Positions 40,433 through 50,000 of a DNA stretch of 64,000 nt are shown here, piece after piece. This DNA comes from Kiritimatiellaeota bacterium B1221 (GTDB taxonomy: Bacteria > Verrucomicrobiota > Kiritimatiellia > SS1-B-03-39 > UBA6053): assembly GCA_029269125.1 (NCBI GenBank), contig JARHXX010000003.1, positions 124,001 to 188,000 of the forward strand, given 5' to 3'. Below the pieces are notes generated by a model. The model had not been told where the DNA came from. It searched no databases and saw only the letters and a program-made list of their open reading frames with translations. The first letter of the stretch is position 1, and every line of letters begins with the position of its first letter. Position numbers and translations under genes: made by a program.

Positions 40433-42757
40433 ATGAGTAAGAAAACAAATATTCTAATTATTGAAGATATCGCGACTGATGCGGAATTGGTCCAACGTGA
40501 AGTCAGTCGCACCCTGCCCCAAAGTAACTTTCAATGTATCCAAACAGAAGCAGAATTCCTGGACGCATTGGAAAATTTTAAACCGGATATCATTTTATCT
40601 GATTATACCCTCCCCCAGTTTAACGGGTTGGCAGCGTTACGTCTCTCAAAGAAGCACATTCCTGAAATACCCTTTATTTTGATAACCGGTTCCATTAACG
40701 AGGAGACGGCGGTCAATTGTATGAAGGCCGGTGCTTGTGACTACCTGATCAAGGAACATATTACCCGACTGGGTCCAGCGGTTTTAAATGCCATGGAACA
40801 GCGGAAACTTCGGGAAGATGCGGAACGGGCCGCGCGTGAACTGAAAGGAACTCGCGCGATAATTGAAGCCGCCCTTACGAGCATGACCGATGGTTTGTAT
40901 ATTGCTGATGTGGAGGGGAACTGTATTGAGTGTAATGATGCTTTTGCCAGATTTTTTAAATTCCAAAGCAAATATGACTGTCCAAAGACGCATCAAGCAT
41001 ACTTTGAGCTCCTCGAAGGGTTTGATAAACAGGGCAAATTTATTGAAGAGGAATTTTGGCCTGTTCATCGGGCATTGCAGGGCGAAACCGTAACCAATGA
41101 AGAATACACCATTCGCCGTAAAGATACAGATGAGGTGTGTGAAGGCAGTTTTAGTTTTAGTCCCATTCGGGATGAAAGGGATTCTATTACAGGGGCTGTG
41201 CTGGTGATTCGTGATATTGCTGAATTAAAAAAAGCTAAAGCGGAAAGAGAGCGTTTGATCTTTGCCGTCGAACAAGCAGGCGAAATGATTGTGATCACGG
41301 ATGCCGAGGGCATCATTCAATACGTGAACCCATTTTTTGAGGAAATCACGGGTTACACGAGTGAAGAAGCCATTGGTAAAAACCCCAATATTGTTAAAAG
41401 CGGTAAGCATGACGAAACGTTTTATAAAGAAATGTGGCAAACCCTTTCCAGGGGGGAGAGTTGGCGTGGCCGTATGCATAATCGGCACAAAGATGGTTCT
41501 CTATATATTGAAGATGCCACCATTTCTCCCGTAATGAATAAATTTGGGAAAGTGGAAAACTATGTAGCGGTTAAACATGATATCACCGAAAAAATCCGTT
41601 TGGAAAATGAGCTGCATCAATCCCAGAAAATGGAATCCATCGGAAGATTGGCCGGTGGGGTCGCTCATGATTTTAACAACCTGCTAATGGGGATTATGGG
41701 ATACGCGGATCTTTGTAAGGATCAGGTTGTGAATAATCCGGTGATGTCCGAATATTTGGATGCGATTACGGATGCGGCTGAAAGATCTGCCGGCATTACC
41801 CGCCAATTACTGGCCTTTGCCCGAAAACAGAATATACAACCCAGGATCATTGACCTGAATGAGAATATTGAAAATATGCTCAAACTTATTCGGAGGCTCC
41901 TGGGGGAAGATATTGAAATACGTTGGTCACCGGGAAGTGAACAGGTCCAGGTGAATATGGATCCTTCACAAATTGATCAAATTTTGGCCAACCTTGCTGT
42001 CAATGCGCGTGATGCCATTGAAGGTGTGGGGATACTCACCATTGAGACAGATACGACAGCCATTCAGGCATCGGATATCATATCAGGTGAAGATGCTGCC
42101 CCCGGAGATTATGTGAAATTATCCATGGGGGATACGGGTTGCGGCATGTCTAAAAGTACAATTTCTGAAATATTCGAGCCCTTTTTCACCACCAAGGCTG
42201 AAGGTATGGGCACCGGATTGGGTTTGGCAACTGTTTATGGAATTGTAAAACAAAACAACGGTTTTATCCGGGTGAACAGCGAAGTGGGCCAGGGTACGAC
42301 ATTTGAAATTTACTTCCCGCGTATCGAAACGTTGGAATCCAAAACCGATTCACAACCATCCCCCTCTGCTGTGCCCTCTGGAACAGAAACGATACTGATC
42401 GCAGAAGATGAAGGTTCTATACGTGAGACGAATAAACTCTATCTTCAAAAATTAAATTATCATGTCCTGGCTGCTGAAAATCCGGAAGCCGCCCTCCGTT
42501 TGGCTGCGGGACATGTGGGTGAAATAGATCTTTTACTCACTGATGTGGTCATGCCGGGTATGAATGGCGTTGATTTAGCCCAGCGCCTGGGAAAACGATT
42601 CCCCGACATGAAATGTCTGTTTATGTCCGGTTTTACCCCGGATATTATTGCGCAGAGGGGCATCCTGCAAAAAGAAATGGATTTTATGGCCAAACCTTTC
42701 AGTCTGGAGAAACTGGCTTATAAAGTAAGAGAAGTTTTGGATGCCGCAGACTCCTGA
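40433..42757 (+). CDS. hybrid histidine kinase (receiver-PAS-PAS-kinase-receiver)
   Basis: This 774-residue soluble protein starts with a receiver (NILIIEDIATDAEL, DIILSDYTLPQFNG). Two PAS domains follow (MTDGLYIADVEGNCIECND; MIVITDAEGIIQYVNPFFEE), then HisKA with His412 in RLAGGVAHDFNNLLMGI. The HATPase has NLAVNARDAIE and GTGLGLATVYGIVKQ. A C-terminal receiver completes it (ILIAEDEGSIRE, LLLTDVVMPGMNG, DFMAKPFS). The domain order allows it to accept and to return phosphate in a relay. It lies 28 bp after the single-domain regulator in the same operon, and no DNA-binding output is encoded nearby. Confidence 0.93.
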   Translation: MSKKTNILIIEDIATDAELVQREVSRTLPQSNFQCIQTEAEFLDALENFKPDIILSDYTLPQFNGLAALRLSKKHIPEIPFILITGSINEETAVNCMKAGACDYLIKEHITRLGPAVLNAMEQRKLREDAERAARELKGTRAIIEAALTSMTDGLYIADVEGNCIECNDAFARFFKFQSKYDCPKTHQAYFELLEGFDKQGKFIEEEFWPVHRALQGETVTNEEYTIRRKDTDEVCEGSFSFSPIRDERDSITGAVLVIRDIAELKKAKAERERLIFAVEQAGEMIVITDAEGIIQYVNPFFEEITGYTSEEAIGKNPNIVKSGKHDETFYKEMWQTLSRGESWRGRMHNRHKDGSLYIEDATISPVMNKFGKVENYVAVKHDITEKIRLENELHQSQKMESIGRLAGGVAHDFNNLLMGIMGYADLCKDQVVNNPVMSEYLDAITDAAERSAGITRQLLAFARKQNIQPRIIDLNENIENMLKLIRRLLGEDIEIRWSPGSEQVQVNMDPSQIDQILANLAVNARDAIEGVGILTIETDTTAIQASDIISGEDAAPGDYVKLSMGDTGCGMSKSTISEIFEPFFTTKAEGMGTGLGLATVYGIVKQNNGFIRVNSEVGQGTTFEIYFPRIETLESKTDSQPSPSAVPSGTETILIAEDEGSIRETNKLYLQKLNYHVLAAENPEAALRLAAGHVGEIDLLLTDVVMPGMNGVDLAQRLGKRFPDMKCLFMSGFTPDIIAQRGILQKEMDFMAKPFSLEKLAYKVREVLDAADS

Positions 42758-42766
42758 AACGGCGGG

Positions 42767-43555
42767 TTAGGCATCTAACTGCCAATTCGGTTTGCCTTCA
42801 TAGACCCAGCGATAATAATCCGCACGTTTTAAATGGGTCGCGGCAGCTTCATCGATAAACACTTTTGCCCGGGCATGATGTTGCAGGATTGAAGCGGGAA
42901 CCACGGATGCCACCGGCCCTTCCACCATAGAGGCAATCGCCTGCGCTTTTTTTTCTCCGAAAGCCAGCATCAGGATACATCCTGCATCCATAATGGTGCC
43001 GATGCCCATGGTAATGCAATGATGGGGAACTTGTGTTTCGTCTCCCTCAAAGAACCTTGCATTGTCTTTTAAAGTCTGACGGGTTAAGGTTTTAATTCGG
43101 GTGCGGGATGCGAAAGAGGATGTCGGTTCGTTAAAACCGACATGGCCATCCGATCCGATCCCTAAAACCTGCAGGTCAATACCGCCTGCATTCAGGATGG
43201 CCTGCTCATATTCCGCACAGGCTTCCGGCACATCTGCCGCCATGCCATCGGGAATAAAAACATTTTGGGGTTGGATATTAATTTGACTGAAAAGGTTCTC
43301 CCACATGAAGCTGTAATAAGACTGTTCATGGTCACGGGGCAACCCGATATATTCATCCAGATTAAAAGTGGTAATCCCACTGAAATCCAATCCCTCTTGC
43401 TGATGGAGACGAACCAGTTCCTGATACAATTTCAAAGGGGTGCTTCCGGTGGCCAGTCCCAGCACAGCATGGGGTTTTTCTTTAACCAGCCGCGCCACCA
43501 TACGAGCCGCTGTTATGCTTGTGGCATCCGCATCTGATTGAATAATAATTTCCAT
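42767..43555 (-). CDS. nagB: glucosamine-6-phosphate deaminase
   Basis: This 262-residue protein (E. coli NagB has 266) converts glucosamine-6-phosphate to fructose-6-phosphate and ammonia. Family motifs are VLGLATGSTPLKLYQELV (phosphate loop), TTFNLDEYIGLPRDHEQSYY (catalytic Asp region) and VLGIGSDGHVGFNEPTSS (catalytic His). Its start overlaps the PIG-L stop by one base (TAATG). It completes an amino-sugar pathway with the adjacent deacetylase and kinase-like genes. Confidence 0.95.
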   Translation of the reverse strand: MEIIIQSDADATSITAARMVARLVKEKPHAVLGLATGSTPLKLYQELVRLHQQEGLDFSGITTFNLDEYIGLPRDHEQSYYSFMWENLFSQINIQPQNVFIPDGMAADVPEACAEYEQAILNAGGIDLQVLGIGSDGHVGFNEPTSSFASRTRIKTLTRQTLKDNARFFEGDETQVPHHCITMGIGTIMDAGCILMLAFGEKKAQAIASMVEGPVASVVPASILQHHARAKVFIDEAAATHLKRADYYRWVYEGKPNWQLDA

Positions 43556-44352
43556 TAAAATATCCTCTTCAGCTGATCCGCCCCTTTGCCGAGGTTGACG
43601 CCGTTTTTAAGACAATCGACCCACCCTCCGTTTTCCCATTTCCGTAATCGATACAAGGTGGCAAAAGAATATTCAGGAGCGGCTTCCCCCTGCCCTCCCA
43701 CCAGTTCACCTCCCCGGCGAACATTATCCTGCATCCAGCCGGGCAACAGCAAATGATAAGGGTTTCGGGAGACCTCTTCTACATGCAATGAAATGGCCCC
43801 CATGAGATCCGCCACCGTTTGTGCATCTCCTTCCACCATCAAATTCGGATCATCCATGGCTCCCCAATATTCTGTTTCCACGACTTTACATGCAAAAGAT
43901 CTCTCCATCTTTTTTAAAGCGTTTACGATTAATTTATGTGTGGAAATATGTCTCGAATTCCAGTCGGATGCATGAGGAAAGAATATGATTTCGGGTTCAA
44001 ATTTCTTTAAAATGGATACCACTTCATCACAGGTTAAGCAATCAAACCCGTCTTGCTCCTTGTGTATATCCCAGCCTAAATATCCACAGGCATCGGCCAA
44101 TTCTTTCGCTCTGCCCGCCTGCCGGTCCGGATTGCTGCCAAAGGTCACCGGAATATTGATGATTTGCATATTCGCTTCCCGCATTAACCGTAAGGGGAGC
44201 AAACCAATGATGCATTCGTCATCCGGATGCGGCATAAATAACAATACTTTTGATGAGGATTCCAAACCGGGACTATGGCCTGAAACGGTTAATCCTTTGG
44301 CCGCGGTGACACTGGCCTCAATCTCTTTTACATATTTCAAATAAGGGTTCAT
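43555..44352 (-). CDS. PIG-L/LmbE-family N-acetylglucosamine deacetylase
   Basis: This 265-residue zinc-dependent deacetylase has the metal-binding HPDDE at 42-46 (VLLFMPHPDDECIIG) and a second metal-ligand region FFPHASDWNSRHISTHKLIV. Members deacetylate N-acetylglucosamine-containing substrates. The start is supported by AGGAG-like sequence 7 nt upstream and an ATGA overlap with the ROK-like gene. Together with NagB it suggests a route from an N-acetylglucosamine compound to fructose-6-phosphate. Confidence 0.88.
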   Translation of the reverse strand: MNPYLKYVKEIEASVTAAKGLTVSGHSPGLESSSKVLLFMPHPDDECIIGLLPLRLMREANMQIINIPVTFGSNPDRQAGRAKELADACGYLGWDIHKEQDGFDCLTCDEVVSILKKFEPEIIFFPHASDWNSRHISTHKLIVNALKKMERSFACKVVETEYWGAMDDPNLMVEGDAQTVADLMGAISLHVEEVSRNPYHLLLPGWMQDNVRRGGELVGGQGEAAPEYSFATLYRLRKWENGGWVDCLKNGVNLGKGADQLKRIF

Positions 44353-45746
44353 GGCTCGTCTCCTTTTGCCGGCAAGCTCGCGGCTGCCACCGCTTGGCCG
44401 TGTCGTTTATCTTTTTCGCTTAAGGTCACAATGTCAATCTGTTTACTCAATTCCGGGAATTCTCCTCGCAATACCTCTTCGGCCTTTTCAATCATGATTT
44501 TTCCGCCATCCCCGCTGGTAACCCTGCCAAGAAGCAGAATTTTACGGATTTTATAGAAATCCGCATAATGGGCGATGGTGTACCCCAGATACACCCCCAG
44601 TGTGGCATAGATTCGGGACGCCCTTGCATCGCCGTCTTTCATCAATTTTTGAACTTCAATCAGCTGATCCGGAAAAGACAAGGTCTCCGGAAGCATAATT
44701 CCGGCGAAGGGAACCAGACGGGCCACGGCCTGTTGTGAAAAATATTGGACGCCACAGCCCAGATCACCGGACCATTCATCAGCAGGCGCATTCTCACGGT
44801 AATCTACCGGTGCAAAAGCCAGTTCATTTAACATCGCTGTAATTGTGCCTTCTTCAGTTACATATCCTGCCGCCTGACTGGTTCCCATGGCCAAACCCAG
44901 GACCGCATTTTCTTCGAGACGCATAGAGCCGGCTAATGCTGTTACTTCCCCATCATTCACCACTTCAAAAGGGATGTTTTGCCAACGGGATTGCAGATCA
45001 AAAAAGATACGACGAATTGAATTCTGAAAATCCTCATCCGAGACCCCGCGAAACAGTGAGGCCACTCTCACCTCTTTGTTCACATAAACTCCGGCCGCGC
45101 TTCCCCCGATGGCATCCACCCGGGGCAAATGAGCGGCGGCACGTTCTAAACTGTCTTGTATACCGGCAATATGATAAGCGGGATTCTGTTCGAAATACGG
45201 ATTCCATTCCACCTCTTCCGAAAATACCACTTTCCCGTCCTGTACGGCTGCACATTTACGGTCGGACCCTCCTAAATCAAACCCGATTCGGCAACCATCC
45301 AGGTGTCGGCCTAACGGGACCACTTGTTCATGAGCCATCGGTAAATCCGCAGGACGGCATGCCCGGATTTTCAATGGGCTCAGGTAACATTTTTCTCCGA
45401 AAAAATCGTAGTCAAACTTTCGGCTGCCCGATGATGAATACTGTAAAGCCAACTGTGCCGTAAGTTCATCACAACCGGAAATCCAAACCTCGTTCCCTCC
45501 CCGCTGCCACAAAAGAAATTTAAGGATCCGCTCCACATAAAACAGGCTTCGGGATTCATATTCGGCACAGGCAGGCAGGAGTTGCGTTTCAAAAACGGTA
45601 CAGGTCTTATCCGGACGTTGGATTGCGATACAAACCTTTCGGGAATCGCAGTGGTTCTCTGCATCCTTCTGAAATGCACGGTTCCACAAAACCGCAGGTA
45701 CAAAATCCGGATCTAAGCAAGGTGAAAATTTGGGGGTTATTGACAT
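44349..45746 (-). CDS. ROK-like sugar kinase-fold protein with N-terminal extension
   Basis: This 465-residue protein has an ASKHA/ROK core from about residue 150: CRIGFDLGGSDRKCAAVQ (phosphate 1), DAIGGSAAGVYVN, VVNDGEVTALAGSM (catalytic-type Asp) and VLGLAMGTSQAAGYV. About 150 extra N-terminal residues precede it and are not recognised. The classical ROK zinc-binding Cys cluster is not evident, so kinase activity is likely but not certain. AGGAG 5 nt before the ATG supports the start. It heads the amino-sugar operon, divergent from an AraC gene. Confidence 0.78.
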   Translation of the reverse strand: MSITPKFSPCLDPDFVPAVLWNRAFQKDAENHCDSRKVCIAIQRPDKTCTVFETQLLPACAEYESRSLFYVERILKFLLWQRGGNEVWISGCDELTAQLALQYSSSGSRKFDYDFFGEKCYLSPLKIRACRPADLPMAHEQVVPLGRHLDGCRIGFDLGGSDRKCAAVQDGKVVFSEEVEWNPYFEQNPAYHIAGIQDSLERAAAHLPRVDAIGGSAAGVYVNKEVRVASLFRGVSDEDFQNSIRRIFFDLQSRWQNIPFEVVNDGEVTALAGSMRLEENAVLGLAMGTSQAAGYVTEEGTITAMLNELAFAPVDYRENAPADEWSGDLGCGVQYFSQQAVARLVPFAGIMLPETLSFPDQLIEVQKLMKDGDARASRIYATLGVYLGYTIAHYADFYKIRKILLLGRVTSGDGGKIMIEKAEEVLRGEFPELSKQIDIVTLSEKDKRHGQAVAAASLPAKGDEP

Positions 45747-45876
45747 GGGAACTCCTGGTGTGTTTGGTGCATATGGTACCTTTTTTCATCTTGAATCATA
45801 AATAATAATTTAGTGTTAAATGTGTTTAATAGTTAACAATATTGTTTTTCTTCTGAATGATGGGTATAGACAGGAA

Positions 45877-46728
45877 ATGAACCCAGAACTCCTTCAGCTT
45901 CAGTCCCCTGAGGATTATTTTTCCGGTCGTGGGACCAGCACACTATCCTTGCCGACACAGGTGTTGTTTTTTCTGAGAAAGAATCGGGAAATGTTACAAC
46001 AAAATGCGTTGCATAACCGGTCCCATCACCGGGCCATACTCTGTTTTAATTTACAAACAGAGGGCCGTGTCCATCTCGACAACCTTGAACTTCATTTTAA
46101 ACCGGGACAAGCATTGTTGATTCTACCCTATCAATTTCATCACTATAGCCAGTTGAGTTCCGGTAAATTGAAATGGTTGTTTTGCAGTTTTGAAATGGAA
46201 CCCATCCAATTTCTGGAACCCTTTCGAAATCAAATCCTCAATCCCGGCGAGAAATCAAATGCAGGTCTGGAGGAAACCCTAAAGGAATGGCAGATCCCCT
46301 CCTCCTCTGATTTACAAAACACGCAACTGCAATGTGCCTTACTCCGTCTGTTACTTTCGCTGCGGCAAGACCGGCAAAACAGTTTTGAAACCAAGCCCGC
46401 CGAAGCGGAAAACAGTCTTATCAGAAAAGTGAATAAGTTTCTGGAGGAGTGGCGGGGTCAGACTGTAATTGTGTCAGATCTCGCCGCTTCGATCGGCTAT
46501 TCTGAATCCCGTCTGCGCGTGCTGTTTAAACAGGCTGCCGGCATCCCTCTCGGGGCCTACATACACAATTACCGCATCACCCGCGCTATGGCGCTGCTGC
46601 GCACCTCATCTCTTTCCATCGCGGATGTTGCGGAACAGGCCGGCTTCGGCTCCCCCCAGGCTTTCAGTCGTATTTTTAAACAATCCACCACCCTTACTCC
46701 CCGGACCTACCGATTAAATGCTCAATAA
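45877..46728 (+). CDS. AraC-family transcriptional regulator
   Basis: From the ATG at 45877 this has 283 residues; the frame also permits an ATG at 45820, and neither start has an ideal ribosome binding site. A cupin-like N-terminal sensing domain (VHLDNLELHFKPGQALLILP) precedes two C-terminal helix-turn-helix units (VIVSDLAASIGYSESRLRVL; SIADVAEQAGFGSPQAFSRI). Divergence from the ROK/PIG-L/nagB operon suggests it regulates that operon in response to an amino sugar. Confidence 0.88.
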   Translation: MNPELLQLQSPEDYFSGRGTSTLSLPTQVLFFLRKNREMLQQNALHNRSHHRAILCFNLQTEGRVHLDNLELHFKPGQALLILPYQFHHYSQLSSGKLKWLFCSFEMEPIQFLEPFRNQILNPGEKSNAGLEETLKEWQIPSSSDLQNTQLQCALLRLLLSLRQDRQNSFETKPAEAENSLIRKVNKFLEEWRGQTVIVSDLAASIGYSESRLRVLFKQAAGIPLGAYIHNYRITRAMALLRTSSLSIADVAEQAGFGSPQAFSRIFKQSTTLTPRTYRLNAQ

Positions 46729-47010
46729 ATATTTTGCGGTTTACATGGCGCATCCTGAAGAAGAAATGAAATGGGAAGGGCGGCTTTTACAGCCTCTTTT
46801 GACCTGTCGCTGGCGGGTACGGAACCCGTTGCAAAGATCCAGCCGTGCGGTTTTAGTAATGGCAGAAAGAAGTAGCTCCGGGTTTCATTGGCGCACTTAC
46901 ATTTCTAGATGCAGGGCTGCGCCGTCCCAAGGTACTGTCCAGATTTCATGCAAACACCAACAGAGCGGGAGCGCTCTTTTTGCAATGCGAGGCCCTTCCC
47001 TTATATTGAT

Positions 47011-50000
47011 TTAAGGGGCATCATTCTGTTCTCTATTAAGCTCCATAAAGTAGTCGCGGACCAACTGACGGTATTCACGGGGAATCCCGGAGTCGACTAC
47101 ACCTCCCCCGTCAGCTTCACTCAATTTCCGCATGCGGAACCAATCCGCACGGGTGAGTCCAATGTCCGAGACCCAATCGGGCACCCGCTCATCATTGGGC
47201 CCTTTATTGTCTTTTCCTCCCATGCGACTTTCGGAAGCCGAGGACGTGGCTGAGGATTCAGAAGGAGGTGTTTCCATTCCCATCTCTTGCGCGATCGATT
47301 GACTCGCCTGTTGCAAAGCTTGGGCTGCCGCGGCCGATTGGGTTGCCGCTTGATTTTGGGATGTGCTTTGGGCCGCGGCCGAGGCCTGAGCCGCCGCCAG
47401 CGCCATGGCTGCGGTTGCGGCTTCACTGGGTGCCGATGGAGTTAGGCCAGCCATGGATTGTGCAATCTCAGACATTTGGGCCGCGCTCTGAGTCATCGCT
47501 TCATTGGCGGAAGGCAGACCCGGCTGTTGGGCGGCATTTGATAAATCTTCCGCGGTCTCCAGTGCTTCTCCCGCCAATTGATTTAACTCCTCGGCGACTT
47601 CGCTTAATCCTGCTTCTGCTGCCGCTTCTGCAGCCATCGCCGCCGCAAGTGCGGCGGCTTCGGTAGCCAAGGCTGCATCCATAGCCGCCGTTTGGCTTTG
47701 AGTAGCTGTGGTTTGGGGCTGGGCCGCGGTGGCCGTCTGTTGGCTTGAGGCCGCCTGCTCCTGAGCGATGGTGGCTGCTTGCTGGGCAGTTTCTGCCGCC
47801 GCCAGATCTTCCGCATTGCCACTCTTTTTCGCCTGTTCTGCGGCGGCTCTGGCGGCATTTTGAGCTTGATTGGCAGCCTGCTGGGCCGCTTGCGCTTGTT
47901 GTTGCGCTTCGGCGGCATTTGCCTGCGCGGCGGCATCAGCGGGTGTCTCCGCGGCTTCTTGGGCCGCGAGTTGCGCTTCAGTTGCCGCTTGTTGAGCCAC
48001 TGTGGCCTCCTGCTGTGCCTGGGCGGCCGCCTGCTGGGCATTTTCGACGGTATCTTTAGCCACACGCTCAGCCTGCTCCTGGGCTGCTGCAGCCTGCGCC
48101 TGTGCTTTGATCGCATCCTCCTGGGCTTGCCGGGCTGCGGTTTGGGCATCCTGTGCATGTTGCCGGGCTTCGGCAGTTCCTGCTTCTATAGCGGCTTGCT
48201 GGGCTTGATTCGCTGCGGCCTGTGCTTCAGATGCGGCCTCTTGGGCCTGTTGGGCATTCTGTTGAGAGTCTGCGGCGGCCTGTTGCGCAGCCGCCGCTTC
48301 CTGTTGGCCGCTCTCAGCCTGCATCTGTGCAACCTGCTCCTGGGCCTGGGCCGCTTGCTGTTGCGCCTGTTCTGCGGCATTTTGTGCTTCTGTTGCTGCC
48401 TGTTGTGCAGCGTTGGCGCTTTCATTTGCCTGGGGATTTCCTGACTGTGCCGCGGCCTCTTGAGCTTGTTTTGCCGCTTTTTGTGCGGCCAGTGCATTTT
48501 CTTGTGCCGATTCGGCTGCAGACTGGGCTTCGGCCGCCGCTTGCTGGGCCGTTGACACATCCTGAATAGACTCTAGAGCTTCTTCGGCCGCCTGCTGGGC
48601 ATCCAATGCCGCTTGCTGGGCCGTTTCCGCTGCTTGTTGTTGAGCCACCGCTTCACTCAAGGCCTGATCCCAATCGGGCATGGCGGTTTCGAGAGCCAAT
48701 TGTTGTTGTTCTATCGCCTTTTGTTGTGCGAAGTAGGCGCGTTGTTCAATCTGTTTGGCTTCGTGCTGTTTGTCTTTTACACCCTCAGTATTGGGGGGCT
48801 CTTTTTCGGCTTCCTGTTTCTGTAGTTCCTTCGCGTTTTTTTGTTGGATATCGGCCTGTAATTGGATGGTTTTCGCCTCTGCCTGCAAACGGTTCGCTTG
48901 CTCCTGGGCGCTCTGGGCATTTGCCGTCCCTCCCTCCTTCAATAAACGCATGGCTTCCCGTTGTGCTTTTTCCGCTTCCAATTGTGCGATATCGGCTTCA
49001 GACTGGGAAACTTCAGCGCGTTGTTGATGAACCTCCATGGCGGAAAGCGCCACCTTTCCTGCCCGTTCCTGGGCTTTGATCACAAATTCCTGTGCCGCCA
49101 ACGCATTGCGTTGCGCCTGCAATGCTTGATCCTGGGCAATCATCCACGGGGGCAAGGTGACTTCTTCCGCCAGGGCCGCCGCCATTTCTGCATCTTCGGC
49201 CGCCTCTAGCATATTCTCAGTAGCAGATTGTGCATTTTCGGCAAACTCCTGCAGATGCGCATCTTCTTCGGCCAGAGCGGCCAGTTCGGCGGCCAGGGCA
49301 TCCTGTTGTGCTTTCCAGTCATCGAGGTTCTCTTCCCAATCCTCCGCATTCACTTGATCTACGAGTGCATCCTGTTGACGACTCAACTCTTCCAGTTCAG
49401 CCAGGCGCAAAGCATTTTCAGCCATTTCATTATTGAGTGCATCCAGAATTCTGACTTTTTCCAAGGCCGTATCTATATTCATTTCCAGCGCCTGGGCCAT
49501 TTCCTGCTGCTCCTGCAAGTGATCGGAGAGTGACAGCGCCTCGCCCAAATGACGCGCTGTTTGAATTTCTTCTTCCACAACTTCTTTCAACCCTTTGGCC
49601 ACCGGGTCAAAAACCCCCTTTTCAAGTTCACTCACCAATACACTTAATTCTGCTTCCGTTTTTTCCAGGCCTTTGCGGATTTCATCCGCGGTCTCTAATG
49701 CGGGCGCCGTTTTTTGGGCCGCCAAATCTTTATTCACCTCATCCGCTTGCCGACTCATCCGCTCTAAATCCGAAAGCGCATTTTCAAGTGCGGATGCGGT
49801 CTTTTCATGTTGTGCTTTCACCTGTTGATGCACAAAGTTTTCCCGCCCCTGCTCAATCACGATCCGTAAACGTTCACTGACAGCCCGTTGAGGACCTCCC
49901 AAAGATTCAGGCAAATTGTCATACACCACCAAAGCGATATCCAGAGACTGCGCGTCCTCCATTTTGAGCGACTGCAGATAAAGCGGGATGCTCACCGGCC

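Noticed and set aside
46729-47010. A possible small gene (about 98 residues) between the AraC and DUF4175-like genes
   Set aside because: No family resemblance, no ribosome binding site, and it overlaps the end of the AraC gene. The 282 bp look like a plain spacer.
47779-48444. Long plus-strand open frame of 221 residues rich in Cys, Leu and Gly
   Set aside because: It is antisense to the Ala/Gln-rich repeat of the DUF4175-like gene; codon bias of GCC/CAG-type repeats produces open frames on the other strand. No ribosome binding site or recognisable motif.
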